Part shown: positions 18,459 to 27,498 of the stretch, in pieces
Position numbering within the stretch: position 1 is the stretch's first letter
Layout of the letters: every line of letters starts with the position of its first letter
Assembly (NCBI GenBank): GCA_012798135.1
Contig: JAAZNU010000030.1
Coordinates: 59,332 to 123,331 of the forward strand
Direction of reading: 5' to 3'
DNA from: Veillonellaceae bacterium
Lineage (GTDB): Bacteria; Bacillota_C; Negativicutes; UBA1444
Length of the DNA stretch: 64,000 nucleotides
Made by a program: the position numbers and the translations under genes
The notes under the pieces: generated by a model
Database searches by the model: none
Seen by the model: only the letters and a program-made list of their open reading frames with translations
Told to the model about the DNA's origin: nothing

Positions 18459-19226
18459 ATGCTGTCCTGCAAAGGATTAACGATTCGTTTCGGCGGACTG
18501 GCCGCCATCGATAATCTGGACTTTGCGATTGACGCCGGGGAAATCCGCGGCTTGATCGGCCCGAACGGTTCCGGTAAAACCACGTTATTCAATCTGATCT
18601 CCGGGATTTATAAACCAACTGCGGGCAGTATCGTTTTCGAAGGAAAATCCATCGCCGGCAGACGGACCGATGAGGTGACCCGGGCCGGCATTGCCCGAAC
18701 CTTTCAGAATATTCGCCTGTTCGGTGACATGACGGTGTGGGAGAATTTGCTGGTCGGCCGTCATTGCCGCCTGAAGCAGACAGTGCTTGACGATTTGTTC
18801 GCTACGCCGGCGAAGCGCCGGGAAGAGGCAGTTGCCTGCGAAAAGCTGGAAAATCTCCTGCAGCTCTTCCACATGGAACATTTACGGGAAGAACTGGCGA
18901 AGAATCTTCCTTACGGTTTGCAACGCGAATTGGAAATCATGCGGGCGATGGCTTCGGAACCACGTCTGTTGCTGCTGGATGAACCGGCGGCGGGAATGAA
19001 CCCCCGGGAAACCGCTCAACTGACGGAGCAGATCCAGCGGTTGCGCGAACAAGGATTTACCGTTTTGGTGGTCGAACATGACATGCGGTTGGTGATGAAC
19101 ATCTGCGACCGGATTACGGTTTTGAACTACGGCAAAAAAATTGCCGAAGGCGTACCCCGGGAGATCCAGACCCATCCCGAGGTGATTCAGGCCTATCTTG
19201 GAAAGCAGGTGAAGGACAGTGCTTAA
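18459..19226 (+). CDS. livG: Branched-chain amino-acid ABC transporter ATPase LivG
   Basis: The product is 255 aa. Walker [10 protein letters not shown], the LivG-specific stretch [20 protein letters not shown], an ABC signature position reading [15 protein letters not shown] (LSGGQ-like loop replaced by LPYGLQ, normal for LivG), and Walker [14 protein letters not shown] are visible. It powers transport with LivF. The start is 3 bp after livM. Confidence 0.94.
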   Translation: MLSCKGLTIRFGGLAAIDNLDFAIDAGEIRGLIGPNGSGKTTLFNLISGIYKPTAGSIVFEGKSIAGRRTDEVTRAGIARTFQNIRLFGDMTVWENLLVGRHCRLKQTVLDDLFATPAKRREEAVACEKLENLLQLFHMEHLREELAKNLPYGLQRELEIMRAMASEPRLLLLDEPAAGMNPRETAQLTEQIQRLREQGFTVLVVEHDMRLVMNICDRITVLNYGKKIAEGVPREIQTHPEVIQAYLGKQVKDSA

Positions 19227-19923
19227 GGTCAGGGATCTATCCGTTCATTACGGCAAGATCAAGGCCGTACGAAATGTCGATATGGAGATCGTCCAGGGCG
19301 AAATCGTATCGTTGATCGGTGCGAATGGCGCCGGCAAGTCAACTACGTTGCGGGCATTGTCCGGGCTGATCAAACCGGCCGGCGGAACCATCGAATTTCA
19401 GGGAAAGCCGATCACCGGCTGGGACGCCAAGTCGATCGTGGAGGCGGGAATTAGCCATTGCCCGGAAGGCCGGCAGATCTTTCCACGCATGACAGTCATG
19501 GAAAATTTGGAGTTGGGTGCATATACCCGCAAGGACAAAAATAACTTGCAACCGGATTATGACCGGATTTTCGATTATTTTCCCGTGCTATCGCAGCGGC
19601 GGACCCAATTCGGTGGAACCTTGTCCGGGGGCGAACAGCAGATGCTGGCCATTGGCCGGGCGTTGATGTCCCATCCGAAACTGCTGCTGCTGGACGAACC
19701 GTCGCTGGGGTTGGCGCCGCTACTGGTGGAAAAGATTTTCGAAATCATTCAGACCATCAACCGGGAAGGGACGACGGTGCTGCTGATCGAGCAGAACGCC
19801 TGGCAGGCGCTGAATATTGCGCACCGGGGCTATGTGCTGGAAACGGGGTGCGTGTCGATCGCTGGACCGGCCGCCGAGCTGATGCACAACGACCATATCC
19901 GCAAGGCGTATCTGGGGGAATAA
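19219..19923 (+). CDS. livF: Branched-chain amino-acid ABC transporter ATPase LivF
   Basis: The product is 234 aa starting at GTG 19219, overlapping the livG stop by 8 bp. It shows Walker [30 protein letters not shown] (LivF-specific), signature [15 protein letters not shown], and Walker [14 protein letters not shown]. It forms the ATPase pair with LivG. Confidence 0.95.
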   Translation: MLKVRDLSVHYGKIKAVRNVDMEIVQGEIVSLIGANGAGKSTTLRALSGLIKPAGGTIEFQGKPITGWDAKSIVEAGISHCPEGRQIFPRMTVMENLELGAYTRKDKNNLQPDYDRIFDYFPVLSQRRTQFGGTLSGGEQQMLAIGRALMSHPKLLLLDEPSLGLAPLLVEKIFEIIQTINREGTTVLLIEQNAWQALNIAHRGYVLETGCVSIAGPAAELMHNDHIRKAYLGE

Positions 19924-20113
19924 AGCAGGCTGTTTTCCGCTCTGTATCGCAAAAACTTTTGTTTCAGTATTTTCACCGATATTCGTAGCAGCTTGCAATT
20001 AGTTACGAATTCCGGCGATCAATATCGCAACATAATTTTCATCAAAACCCCTAAAGACTTCTCTATTGCCTATCCATTTACATTGATCAAAATATAAAGA
20101 GGAGGATTCATTC

Positions 20114-21301
20114 ATGCTGAAACAGAAGACCAAGTCCCTGTGCGCGCTCGCACTGGCCGGCGTCATGCTGGCCTCTCTGGTCGCCGGTTGCGGCGGCAGC
20201 GGCGCCAAAGAACCCACCAAAACTGCCTCAAAGGAACCCATTAAATTCGGGATCATCGGCCCCTACACCGGGCCGAACGCCAAACCGGGCCAGAGCATGA
20301 AACAGGGCGTCAACCTGGCGGTCGAAGAGATCAACAAAGCCGGCGGCGTCAAAGGCCGCCAACTCGTCGCCATGTTTGAAGATGACGCTTCCGTTCCTGC
20401 CCAATCGGTTTCCGCAACGGAAAAACTGATCAACAAAGATGAAGTGGCCTTTTTGATCGGCACGTTCAACAGTGCGACAACCCTGGCCGACATGAAGATC
20501 ATCGAGCGCGACAAGACGCCAATGCTGGTTCCAATCGCCGTGGCGATCGAAATCACCGAATCCGGCAACAAATGGGTATTCCGCAATTCGGCCACCAATC
20601 CGATGCAGGCCGAGCAACTCATGAACTATATCTACAAACAAACCAAACAACGTAAATTTGCCGTTATTCATGAAAACACCGACTACGGCAAGGGCTTGAT
20701 GTTGGCAGTGGAAAGCTTCATCAAAAAGAACGGCGGCTCCATGATTGCGGAGTCCTACTCGATCGGCGACACCGATTTTTATGCCCAACTGACCAAAATC
20801 AAGAATAATGCTCCCGAAGCCTTGATTATTTGCGGCAACCTGTCGGAAGGATCGCAGATTACCCGCCAGTTTAAGGAATTGGGAATCAAAGCCCAACTCT
20901 ATGGTTTCGGCGGCCTGTCCTCCTATGATTTCAACAATGTCGCCGCTGGTTCGAATGAAGGACTGATCGCCACCAGTTACTTTGAAAACGCTTCCCCCAA
21001 TCCGTTGGCCCAGAACTTCATCAAAGCCTATAAGGCCAAATACAATGTCGATCCCGACATGTTCGCCGCAGCGATTTACGAATCCGTTTATCTCGCCAAG
21101 GATGCCATCGAAAAGATGGGCGACACCAAGGATATAGCCGGATTCCGGGTTGCCTTGCGCGATCAGCTGGCCAAGGTGAAAGATCTGCCTGGCGTTCAGG
21201 GACCGACTACGTTCGATGCCAAAGGGCAGGCTGACAAGCAGGTCATGATCATTCAATGGAATAAAGGGCAAAAAACGATCCTGTTTCCCAAAGCGAAATA
21301 A
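20114..21301 (+). CDS. livK: Branched-chain amino-acid ABC transporter substrate-binding lipoprotein
   Basis: The product is 395 aa. A lipoprotein signal (LASLVAGCGG) is followed by a periplasmic-binding type I fold: IKFGIIGPYTGPNAKPGQSM, GVNLAVEEINKAGGVKGRQL, and a C-terminal segment ending in a Lys-rich tail. GAGGAGG precedes ATG 20114. It is the last liv gene, 190 bp after livF, and is closed by a strong terminator. The exact ligand (Leu/Ile/Val or another compound) cannot be read. Confidence 0.92.
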   Translation: MLKQKTKSLCALALAGVMLASLVAGCGGSGAKEPTKTASKEPIKFGIIGPYTGPNAKPGQSMKQGVNLAVEEINKAGGVKGRQLVAMFEDDASVPAQSVSATEKLINKDEVAFLIGTFNSATTLADMKIIERDKTPMLVPIAVAIEITESGNKWVFRNSATNPMQAEQLMNYIYKQTKQRKFAVIHENTDYGKGLMLAVESFIKKNGGSMIAESYSIGDTDFYAQLTKIKNNAPEALIICGNLSEGSQITRQFKELGIKAQLYGFGGLSSYDFNNVAAGSNEGLIATSYFENASPNPLAQNFIKAYKAKYNVDPDMFAAAIYESVYLAKDAIEKMGDTKDIAGFRVALRDQLAKVKDLPGVQGPTTFDAKGQADKQVMIIQWNKGQKTILFPKAK

Positions 21302-21312
21302 TGTTGTCACAA

Positions 21313-21364
21313 TGGGATTTTGCAAAAAAGCTTAGGCTTTTTTGCAAAATCCCACTTTTTTATG
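21313..21364 (+). terminator. Strong terminator of the liv operon
   Basis: TGGGATTTTGCAAAAAAGC, loop TTAG, and its perfect complement ending in AATCCCA, followed by TTTTTT. The stem is 19 bp with no mismatch. Confidence 0.9.
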
Positions 21365-21393
21365 TTGACAGGCAATAGTTTGTCGGGTACAAT
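21365..21393 (+). promoter_or_regulatory. Sigma-A promoter of glnA
   Basis: TTGACA at 21365-21370 and TACAAT at 21388-21393 with 17 nt between. The expected transcript start is near 21400, leaving a leader of about 120 nt. Confidence 0.85.
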
Positions 21394-21420
21394 AAACACA
21401 ATTCAAGTACACAATAAATC

Positions 21421-21482
21421 TTGGCAAAGAAGCCGGATTTGATGCAGGGCGTGTAGTCCGTGGTCAAATTTGGCTTTTTTTT
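21421..21482 (+). promoter_or_regulatory. Leader attenuator of glnA with ANTAR-like hexaloop hairpin
   Basis: TTGGC-AAAGAA-GCCGG (21421-21436) forms a hairpin with a six-base loop having A at position 1 and G at position 4, the known recognition feature of ANTAR antiterminators (NasR, EutV). Its 3' arm overlaps the 5' arm of a terminator: AGCCGGATTTGA (21431-21442) pairs with TCAAATTTGGCT (21464-21475, two G-U pairs) and is followed by eight T. The two structures exclude each other. ANTAR RNA normally has a second hexaloop hairpin upstream; I do not find one in the short leader. Confidence 0.6.
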
Positions 21483-21519
21483 ATTACCGGATCAAAAAAA
21501 TGACAGAGGGGTGTAGAAG

Positions 21520-23418
21520 ATGGCAAAAGAACTACTCTATGTAATCCCAGCCAACAAATGCGACAAAAAAGAAATTATCCACATTTTGAAAATTCATCCG
21601 GAAATCAAATTTGTTTCATTGGTCGGCATTGACTTGGCCGGCAACGACACCGACGAGAAAATTCCCGTTCGGATTTTCCTCAAGGACATTGACGATTTTT
21701 ATTCGGGGCATGCGGTGCAGACCGACGGTTCTTCCGTGGTGCTCACCGGCATTGCCACCCTGAACAATGCCAAGGTGGATATGTATGTCGATCCCAGCGT
21801 TAACTGGTATGTCGATTACAACTATGAATCCGAAGACGAAGAAACCGGGTTGCCGGTGGGTACGCTCCGCATCCCGTCCTTCCTCGTGCACAATGGATTG
21901 CGAGTGGATTCCCGTTCGATTCTGACTCAGACTTTGGAATATGTCGGTGCCGAAATCAAGGCACTCATCAAAAAAACCGGCAAGGTTCCCGGCCTGGAAC
22001 ATGTCAAACCGTCGGAAATCGAAGAGATTCTGTTCACTATTGGTACCGAACTGGAATTCTGGGTGAAATCACCGGCGGAAGATGCGCATGTCAATGAACT
22101 TTCTTCCACGCAGGTCATGCAGGAAAACTACTGGCAACGTACCCGCGGCCAAGCCCGGACCGCTTTGGAAGATGCGATGCTGATGTTGGAAGCTTATGGC
22201 TTGCAACCGGAAATGGGCCATAAGGAAGTCGGCGGCGTAAAGGCGAAAATCGGCGAAGCCGGCACTCTGGACCATGTCATGGAGCAGATGGAAATCGATT
22301 GGCGGTTTGCGCCGGCCGTACAGGCAGTTGACAATGAACTGCTGGCCCGGATTCTGGTAAAGGAAGCGTTTCGCCTCAATGGCCTCGAGGTATCGTTCCA
22401 GGCAAAACCGATCATCGGCGTGGCCGGCAATGGCGAACACACTCACACCGGCATGGCGGCGAAACTGAAGTCCGGCAAGATCGTCAACCTGTACGCACCG
22501 AAAGACATGAAGAAGGATTTCATGAGTGCGGTCGGTTATGGAGCGATCATGGGCCTGCTCAAGAACTATGAAGTCGTCAATCCCTTCGTCACCTCGACCA
22601 ACGACGCGTTCAACCGCCTGAAGCCCGGCTTCGAAGCGCCGGTCTGCATTGTTACTTCACTCGGTCACAGTCCGGAAGTACCGTCCCGTAACCGGACCAT
22701 TTTGGCTGGCTTGGTGCGCGACATCGATAATCCGTTGGCTACCCGCTTCGAAATTCGTGCATTCAATCCGCTCAGCAACTCCTATGTCGGCATTTCCGCC
22801 GCTTATCTGGCCATGTTGGATGGTATCAAGGCCGCTGTTACTTCCGGTAAATCGACCGCTGAACTGGTCGCCGAGTTGTCGAAAGAACCGGCCGCAGCTG
22901 GTTTCTATCTGGAGAAAGGTCGCGCCTATCGCAGCGAGCACGACGTCTTCGATGATTATACAGCGGAACAACGCGACAAGATGTTCGGCAAACCACCGGC
23001 CACGGTCTGGGAAAACATGGACGCGCTGAAAAAATATCCGGAAAAGCTGAAAGTGTTGAAAGCCGGTAATGTACTGCGTCAGGATTTGATCGATGCGTTT
23101 GTCAACGGTGCACTGCTCCGCTGGAAAGTGGAAATCATCGAACGGATTATTCCGCAGTACCTTGATTCGATCCGGAAAGTTACCTGCCTGCATAGCGTTG
23201 CCAACCCGGTTGATGACGCGGCTTGGGCCAAGATCAACGAATTGCGGCTGTACTTGGCAAAAGACGGCGCGGAAAAATCGTTGTTCACGAAAGTTCGGGA
23301 AGTTCTGGCCGCCGGCAAGTATAGCGAAGCTTCCGCCATGCAGCAGGAAATGGCCGCCAAGATGGGCGAACTGGAAACGGCCTACGAACTTTACAAACGA
23401 AATCTTCTGGACATCTGA
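21520..23418 (+). CDS. glnA: Glutamine synthetase, long form
   Basis: It makes glutamine from glutamate, ammonia and ATP. The product is 632 aa, longer than the usual 440-470 aa GS-I and shorter than about 700 aa GS-III. The catalytic core is recognisable: TELEFW (metal-ligand Glu region), GHKEVGGVKAKIGEA, GVAGNGEHTHTGMAAK in place of NGSGMHVHQS, PSRNRTILAG and RFEIRAFNPLSNSY. A C-terminal helical extension of about 150 residues follows. The Tyr of the classical adenylylation site is not identifiable. GACAGAGGGGTG precedes ATG 21520. Expression appears to be set by the leader attenuator. The GS class is uncertain. Confidence 0.88.
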   Translation: MAKELLYVIPANKCDKKEIIHILKIHPEIKFVSLVGIDLAGNDTDEKIPVRIFLKDIDDFYSGHAVQTDGSSVVLTGIATLNNAKVDMYVDPSVNWYVDYNYESEDEETGLPVGTLRIPSFLVHNGLRVDSRSILTQTLEYVGAEIKALIKKTGKVPGLEHVKPSEIEEILFTIGTELEFWVKSPAEDAHVNELSSTQVMQENYWQRTRGQARTALEDAMLMLEAYGLQPEMGHKEVGGVKAKIGEAGTLDHVMEQMEIDWRFAPAVQAVDNELLARILVKEAFRLNGLEVSFQAKPIIGVAGNGEHTHTGMAAKLKSGKIVNLYAPKDMKKDFMSAVGYGAIMGLLKNYEVVNPFVTSTNDAFNRLKPGFEAPVCIVTSLGHSPEVPSRNRTILAGLVRDIDNPLATRFEIRAFNPLSNSYVGISAAYLAMLDGIKAAVTSGKSTAELVAELSKEPAAAGFYLEKGRAYRSEHDVFDDYTAEQRDKMFGKPPATVWENMDALKKYPEKLKVLKAGNVLRQDLIDAFVNGALLRWKVEIIERIIPQYLDSIRKVTCLHSVANPVDDAAWAKINELRLYLAKDGAEKSLFTKVREVLAAGKYSEASAMQQEMAAKMGELETAYELYKRNLLDI

Positions 23419-23445
23419 TCATTCCCCCCCTATTCTCCTGTCAAC

Positions 23446-23474
23446 GCAAAAACGGCCTCTTGGGGCCGTTTTTG
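23446..23474 (+). terminator. Terminator after glnA
   Basis: CAAAAACGGCC, loop TCTTGG, GGCCGTTTTTG; T-rich on both strands. Confidence 0.85.
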
Positions 23475-23734
23475 TGTTGATAGGCAAGGATGCTGATAAA
23501 AGCCCGTCTGTTGCGTTGTTATGAAATCGCAGGTTCATTCCGGTTGGTGTGGATTTCATCGGCATTCGTTTCGCCTTGAGCTATGATTTCTCGCGCAGCG
23601 GAAAAGCTGGACAGCCGGCGTGACTTTGGACGTAGCGGAGTTAAGCGAAGCGGCGAAGCGTTCTCACATTATCCAACTCCGGGTCATGCCGATAATGGCA
23701 GGACTTCCGGGCCGCCGGGCAGAAGATATTAACC
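23475..23734. other. Intergenic stretch before the ABC exporter genes, no recognised element
   Basis: About 260 bp lie between the glnA terminator and the exporter start. I see no convincing promoter, RNA gene or coding frame. A short repeat-like run (GCGGAGTTAAGCGAAGCGGCGAAGCG) around 23634-23660 is the only local oddity. Confidence 0.4.
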
Positions 23735-25456
23735 ATGATCATTCGGGAATTTTTAATGCGGCATTGGCCGCTATATGGATTGGGCATCACGCTGCTCATC
23801 ATCACGGACCTGTTGTCGATCTTGATTCCCCGCACGATTGGCCGGGCCATCGACATCATCGGCGGTAATGGTGACGTTACGGACTCCCTGTGGTTTTTGG
23901 CGACCATCGCCGCGACCATGGCGGTGCTCCGCTTTTTTTATCGGGAATGCATCATGGGCACGACGCGCCGGCTCGAATATTTTTTGCGGAATCAGATATT
24001 CCGTCAGGCCCTATATCTGCCGATGAGCATATACGATGAAGCCGGCCCCGGCAAGCTCATGGCATTGACCGTGAACGACGTGACTTCCGTAAGGGTGGCG
24101 GTTGGCTTGGGCATTATGCTGCTGGTCGATGCCGGGATCATGGGGGTTGTGTCGTTCACCATGATGTTTCGCAGCATCGATCCGACCCTGACCCTGGTAT
24201 CGGTCTTGCCTCTGCCACTGGTTTTTATCGCGACGGCAGTATTGGGTCGCGTCGTCCATGAACGATTCCGGCGTGTGCAGGAAAAGTTCAGCGTCCTGAC
24301 TGAATTCACCCAGGAATTGTTTGGCGGCGTGAAGGTCGTGAAAGCGTTCGGCGCCGAAGAGATATTGACGGCAAGGTTTGCTGACGTGAACCGGGACAAT
24401 ATGACGGCCAATTTGGCCTTGGCGGAAATACAGGCCGTATACATTCCAATCACCCACGTGGCGCCGTTGACCTGCTATGCGCTGGCGCTGGGCTTCGGCG
24501 GGCGCCTGATCATCGAGAACAGGATCAGCGTGGGAGATCTGGCGGCGTTTACCGGATATTTGGGGTTGATTATCTGGCCGGTCATGGGCTTGGGTTATCT
24601 GATCAACATCGTGCAGCGGGGCAGGGCTTCTTGGTTGCGCATCCGAGACTTTTTGACGATTTTGCCTTATGAGAATAGGAGCGAAGTCGGAGATTCCAGT
24701 ACTCCGCTCATATTGAACGGCGATATTGAACTGCGGGACTTGACTTTTCAGTATCCCCTGGCGAGTGTGCCCAGTTTGCGGGGGATCAGCCTTCGAATTC
24801 CGGCCGGTTCCACGGTCGGCATCGTGGGGCGGACCGGCTCCGGAAAAACTACGCTGCTCAGACTCCTATTGCGTCTGTACCCGGTTCCCGACGGCAAGAT
24901 TTTTATGAGCGGCGAGGATATCAACCGGCTCGGCTTTGTCCGACTGCGTTCCGCAATTGGTTATGTTCCGCAGGATGCGGCGCTGTTTTCAGCCACCATT
25001 GGTGAAAATATAACTTTTGGGCAGCCCTATGACCGACAGGCGGTGCGGGATGCTGCACGCCTGGCTGTGGTCAGGGAGGACATCGACGCCCGGGCGGAAG
25101 GGTTTGCGTCGCGACTGGGTGAGAAGGGAACCCGGCTTTCCGGTGGCCAGCAACAGCGAGTGGCGGTGGCCCGGGCGTTGATCCGGCGCCCGGCTTTGTT
25201 GCTGCTGGACGACGTTTTCTCGGCGCTTGATTATCGGACGCAGGCTGAATTGATCGATAACCTGCACGAAATCGAAGCCGGCCGGACTACGTTAATTGTG
25301 TCGCAACGCGTGGCGGCCGTGAAGCATGCTCCAATTATCCTGGTTATGGATGAGGGGAAAATCGCGGAAATGGGAACTCATGACGAATTGATTGACGCCG
25401 GCGGCTTGTACTATCGGCTATATGAGCAGCAACTGGCGGCGGGGGAAGTGTCATGA
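23735..25456 (+). CDS. Heterodimeric ABC exporter, degenerate-site subunit (YheI/BmrC-like)
   Basis: The product is 573 aa: a six-helix exporter membrane domain (about 1-310), then an ATPase. Walker A is GRTGSGKTT and the signature LSGGQQQRVAVARAL is intact. Walker B reads LLLLDDVFSALD, so the catalytic Glu is replaced by Asp, as in BmrC/YheI, where one ATP site of the heterodimer is non-catalytic. It pairs with the next gene, whose start overlaps its stop by 4 bp. The likely role is drug or lipid export. The ribosome site is weak (AGAAG). Confidence 0.9.
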   Translation: MIIREFLMRHWPLYGLGITLLIITDLLSILIPRTIGRAIDIIGGNGDVTDSLWFLATIAATMAVLRFFYRECIMGTTRRLEYFLRNQIFRQALYLPMSIYDEAGPGKLMALTVNDVTSVRVAVGLGIMLLVDAGIMGVVSFTMMFRSIDPTLTLVSVLPLPLVFIATAVLGRVVHERFRRVQEKFSVLTEFTQELFGGVKVVKAFGAEEILTARFADVNRDNMTANLALAEIQAVYIPITHVAPLTCYALALGFGGRLIIENRISVGDLAAFTGYLGLIIWPVMGLGYLINIVQRGRASWLRIRDFLTILPYENRSEVGDSSTPLILNGDIELRDLTFQYPLASVPSLRGISLRIPAGSTVGIVGRTGSGKTTLLRLLLRLYPVPDGKIFMSGEDINRLGFVRLRSAIGYVPQDAALFSATIGENITFGQPYDRQAVRDAARLAVVREDIDARAEGFASRLGEKGTRLSGGQQQRVAVARALIRRPALLLLDDVFSALDYRTQAELIDNLHEIEAGRTTLIVSQRVAAVKHAPIILVMDEGKIAEMGTHDELIDAGGLYYRLYEQQLAAGEVS

Positions 25457-27228
25457 GCCTGTATTACCGGGGCCGGGATTACGAAGAACAGAGAAATGAT
25501 AATAAGCGCTGGGCCGATCGGCAACTGTTGCGGGTGTTATGGCGGTTGGCGGCGCCGGTGCGGCCGCTGTTGGCAGGAGCGATGCTCCTGATGCTGCTGG
25601 GAGCGGTGGCGGATCTGGTTCGCCCATATATGATGAAACTGGCGATCGACCATTACGTGGCGCTGCGGGATATCCCTGGTTTGCAAACACTGTTCACAGT
25701 TTACCTCTCGACCATCCTGCTAAGCTTGATTCTGGCCTACGGTGAGAACCTGTTGCTACAACAGGCGGGACAGAAGGTCATCCTGGCGGTGCGGGAAAAA
25801 GTGTTCCGGCATATCGTCGGCCAGACCATGGAAAAGCTGGAGGCGCAGCCGGTCGGACGCCTGGTGACCCGCGTGACCAACGATACCGATGCGGTGAAAG
25901 ACCTTTATACCGAAGTGATTGTAGCGTTCGCGAGCGATGCGGTCATGCTGGTGGGAATCATTGCGGCCATGCTGGCGATTCACTGGCAGTTGGCCTTGCT
26001 GTCGTTCGCGATTTTGCCTTTGATGGTTTTACTGGCCGCCGGATATCAACGCTTCGCCCGCCGGGCTTATCGCGCCGTCCGCGAAAAAACCGCCGCCTTG
26101 AATTCTTATATTCAGGAACGGTTGAACGGTATTGGCGTGATCAAGGCGTTCGCGGTGTTCACGGTCACGGACCGGGCCTTTGGGCGGGTGAACGAGGAGT
26201 ATTTGCAGGCGGGATTGGCGGAGATGCGGACATTTGCGGCGTTTCGCCCGCTGGTTGATTTGATGTATGTGTTGGCGGTGATTTTGGTGCTGCATTTCAG
26301 CGAGGCTGAGTCCCGCGTTGTTGGTATAGAGATCGGCACTGTCATCGCTTTTCTGCGATATATGGAAAAGTTTTTCTGGCCCATCAAGGACATGGCTGAA
26401 AAGTACAGCCTTTTGCAGTCGGCGCTGGCCGCGGCGGAACGGATTCAGCCGATGCTCGTCGAAACGGAAGACCCCAACATTGGCGAAAAGCCGGCGCGAC
26501 GTTGTTCGCCGGCGCGCATCGACTTTGAAGATGTCTGGTTCGCCTATGAAGAGGGTAACTGGGTCTTATCCGGCGTGAGCTTCTCGGTGCCGGCCGGGGC
26601 TCTTTACGGAATCGTTGGTCTGTCGGGATCCGGCAAGACAACGCTGCTGAGTTTGCTGCTGCGTTTTTATGAACCGCAGCGAGGCCGCATCCTGTTGGAC
26701 GGAACCGACATTCGGGATATTCCGCCGGCGGTGCTGAGGCACCGGCTCAGCGTCGTATTTCAGGATGTTCATATTTTCAAAGGAACCGTGGCCGAAAATA
26801 TTTCTTTGTACGATCCCCACCTTTCCCGCAAACAGATTCGGGAAGCGGCGGAATTGGCGAACCTGTCGCAGTTCATCGAAAAAATGCCGCAGGGTTATGA
26901 CACGCAGGCAGGCTATCTGGGATCGACCCTGTCGGCTGGGCAACGGCAGCTGTTGTCATTTGCCAGGGCGCTCGCCACGTCGGCCGATGTGCTGGTCCTG
27001 GACGAAGCGACATCCAGCATTGACAGCTATACGGAGACGTTGGTCCAGAAGGCCATGGAAAAGGCGGCAGCGCAGCGAACCATGCTGGTGGTGGCGCATC
27101 GTCTGTCCACCGTGGTGAATGCCGACCGAATTCTGCTGATGCATCAGGGACGCGTGGCGGAACAGGGAACCCATGCCGAACTGCTCGCCCTGCGCGGACA
27201 CTATGCCCGGCTGTATAAATGCCGGTAG
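25453..27228 (+). CDS. Heterodimeric ABC exporter, catalytic subunit (YheH/BmrD-like)
   Basis: The product is 591 aa. The membrane domain (about 35-340) is followed by an ATPase with Walker A GLSGSGKTT and Walker B VLVLDEATSSID, the catalytic Glu intact. The signature is LSAGQRQLLSFARAL, the LSAGQ variant typical of this partner. Together with the previous subunit it gives one good and one degenerate ATP site, the usual arrangement for BmrCD/LmrCD-like multidrug exporters. It overlaps the previous gene by ATGA. Confidence 0.9.
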   Translation: MSLYYRGRDYEEQRNDNKRWADRQLLRVLWRLAAPVRPLLAGAMLLMLLGAVADLVRPYMMKLAIDHYVALRDIPGLQTLFTVYLSTILLSLILAYGENLLLQQAGQKVILAVREKVFRHIVGQTMEKLEAQPVGRLVTRVTNDTDAVKDLYTEVIVAFASDAVMLVGIIAAMLAIHWQLALLSFAILPLMVLLAAGYQRFARRAYRAVREKTAALNSYIQERLNGIGVIKAFAVFTVTDRAFGRVNEEYLQAGLAEMRTFAAFRPLVDLMYVLAVILVLHFSEAESRVVGIEIGTVIAFLRYMEKFFWPIKDMAEKYSLLQSALAAAERIQPMLVETEDPNIGEKPARRCSPARIDFEDVWFAYEEGNWVLSGVSFSVPAGALYGIVGLSGSGKTTLLSLLLRFYEPQRGRILLDGTDIRDIPPAVLRHRLSVVFQDVHIFKGTVAENISLYDPHLSRKQIREAAELANLSQFIEKMPQGYDTQAGYLGSTLSAGQRQLLSFARALATSADVLVLDEATSSIDSYTETLVQKAMEKAAAQRTMLVVAHRLSTVVNADRILLMHQGRVAEQGTHAELLALRGHYARLYKCR

Positions 27229-27316
27229 GAATTCTGGCGGGTGGCAGGAAGTTGACGGCCAAATCTTGAATTATGTCTTTAATTGCTCATCGACTTCACC
27301 AAGAGGAGGTTTAATC

Positions 27317-27460
27317 ATGGGGACGATTACCAGAAATAAGGGCAAACGCCTGCACAATCGGCAAGAGGTCGACAAATTGAACCGCAAGGCACTGTATATC
27401 GGCGGTTTGGCGGCAGGGAGCATACTCGCGTTGATTGTCTTCTCGTTTCTGTCATCATAA
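27317..27460 (+). CDS. Small single-pass membrane protein (47 aa)
   Basis: ATG 27317 sits 7 nt after a strong GAGGAGG. The product starts MGTITRNKGKRLHNRQEVDK, has a charged basic N-terminus of about 27 residues and ends in one hydrophobic helix (ALYIGGLAAGSILALIVFSF). That predicts a tail-anchored inner-membrane peptide with the N-terminus inside. It lies between the ABC exporter and the amidohydrolase genes. No family is recognised. The strong ribosome site and clean start make it likely to be real. Confidence 0.7.
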   Translation: MGTITRNKGKRLHNRQEVDKLNRKALYIGGLAAGSILALIVFSFLSS

Positions 27461-27498
27461 ATACCGGGCAGCCGGCCAGCTGCGAAAGGAGAAAATTC

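Noticed and set aside
20228..21325. 365-codon minus-strand frame opposite livK
   Set aside because: It covers the real binding-protein gene and runs into the terminator hairpin; no motif or ribosome site.
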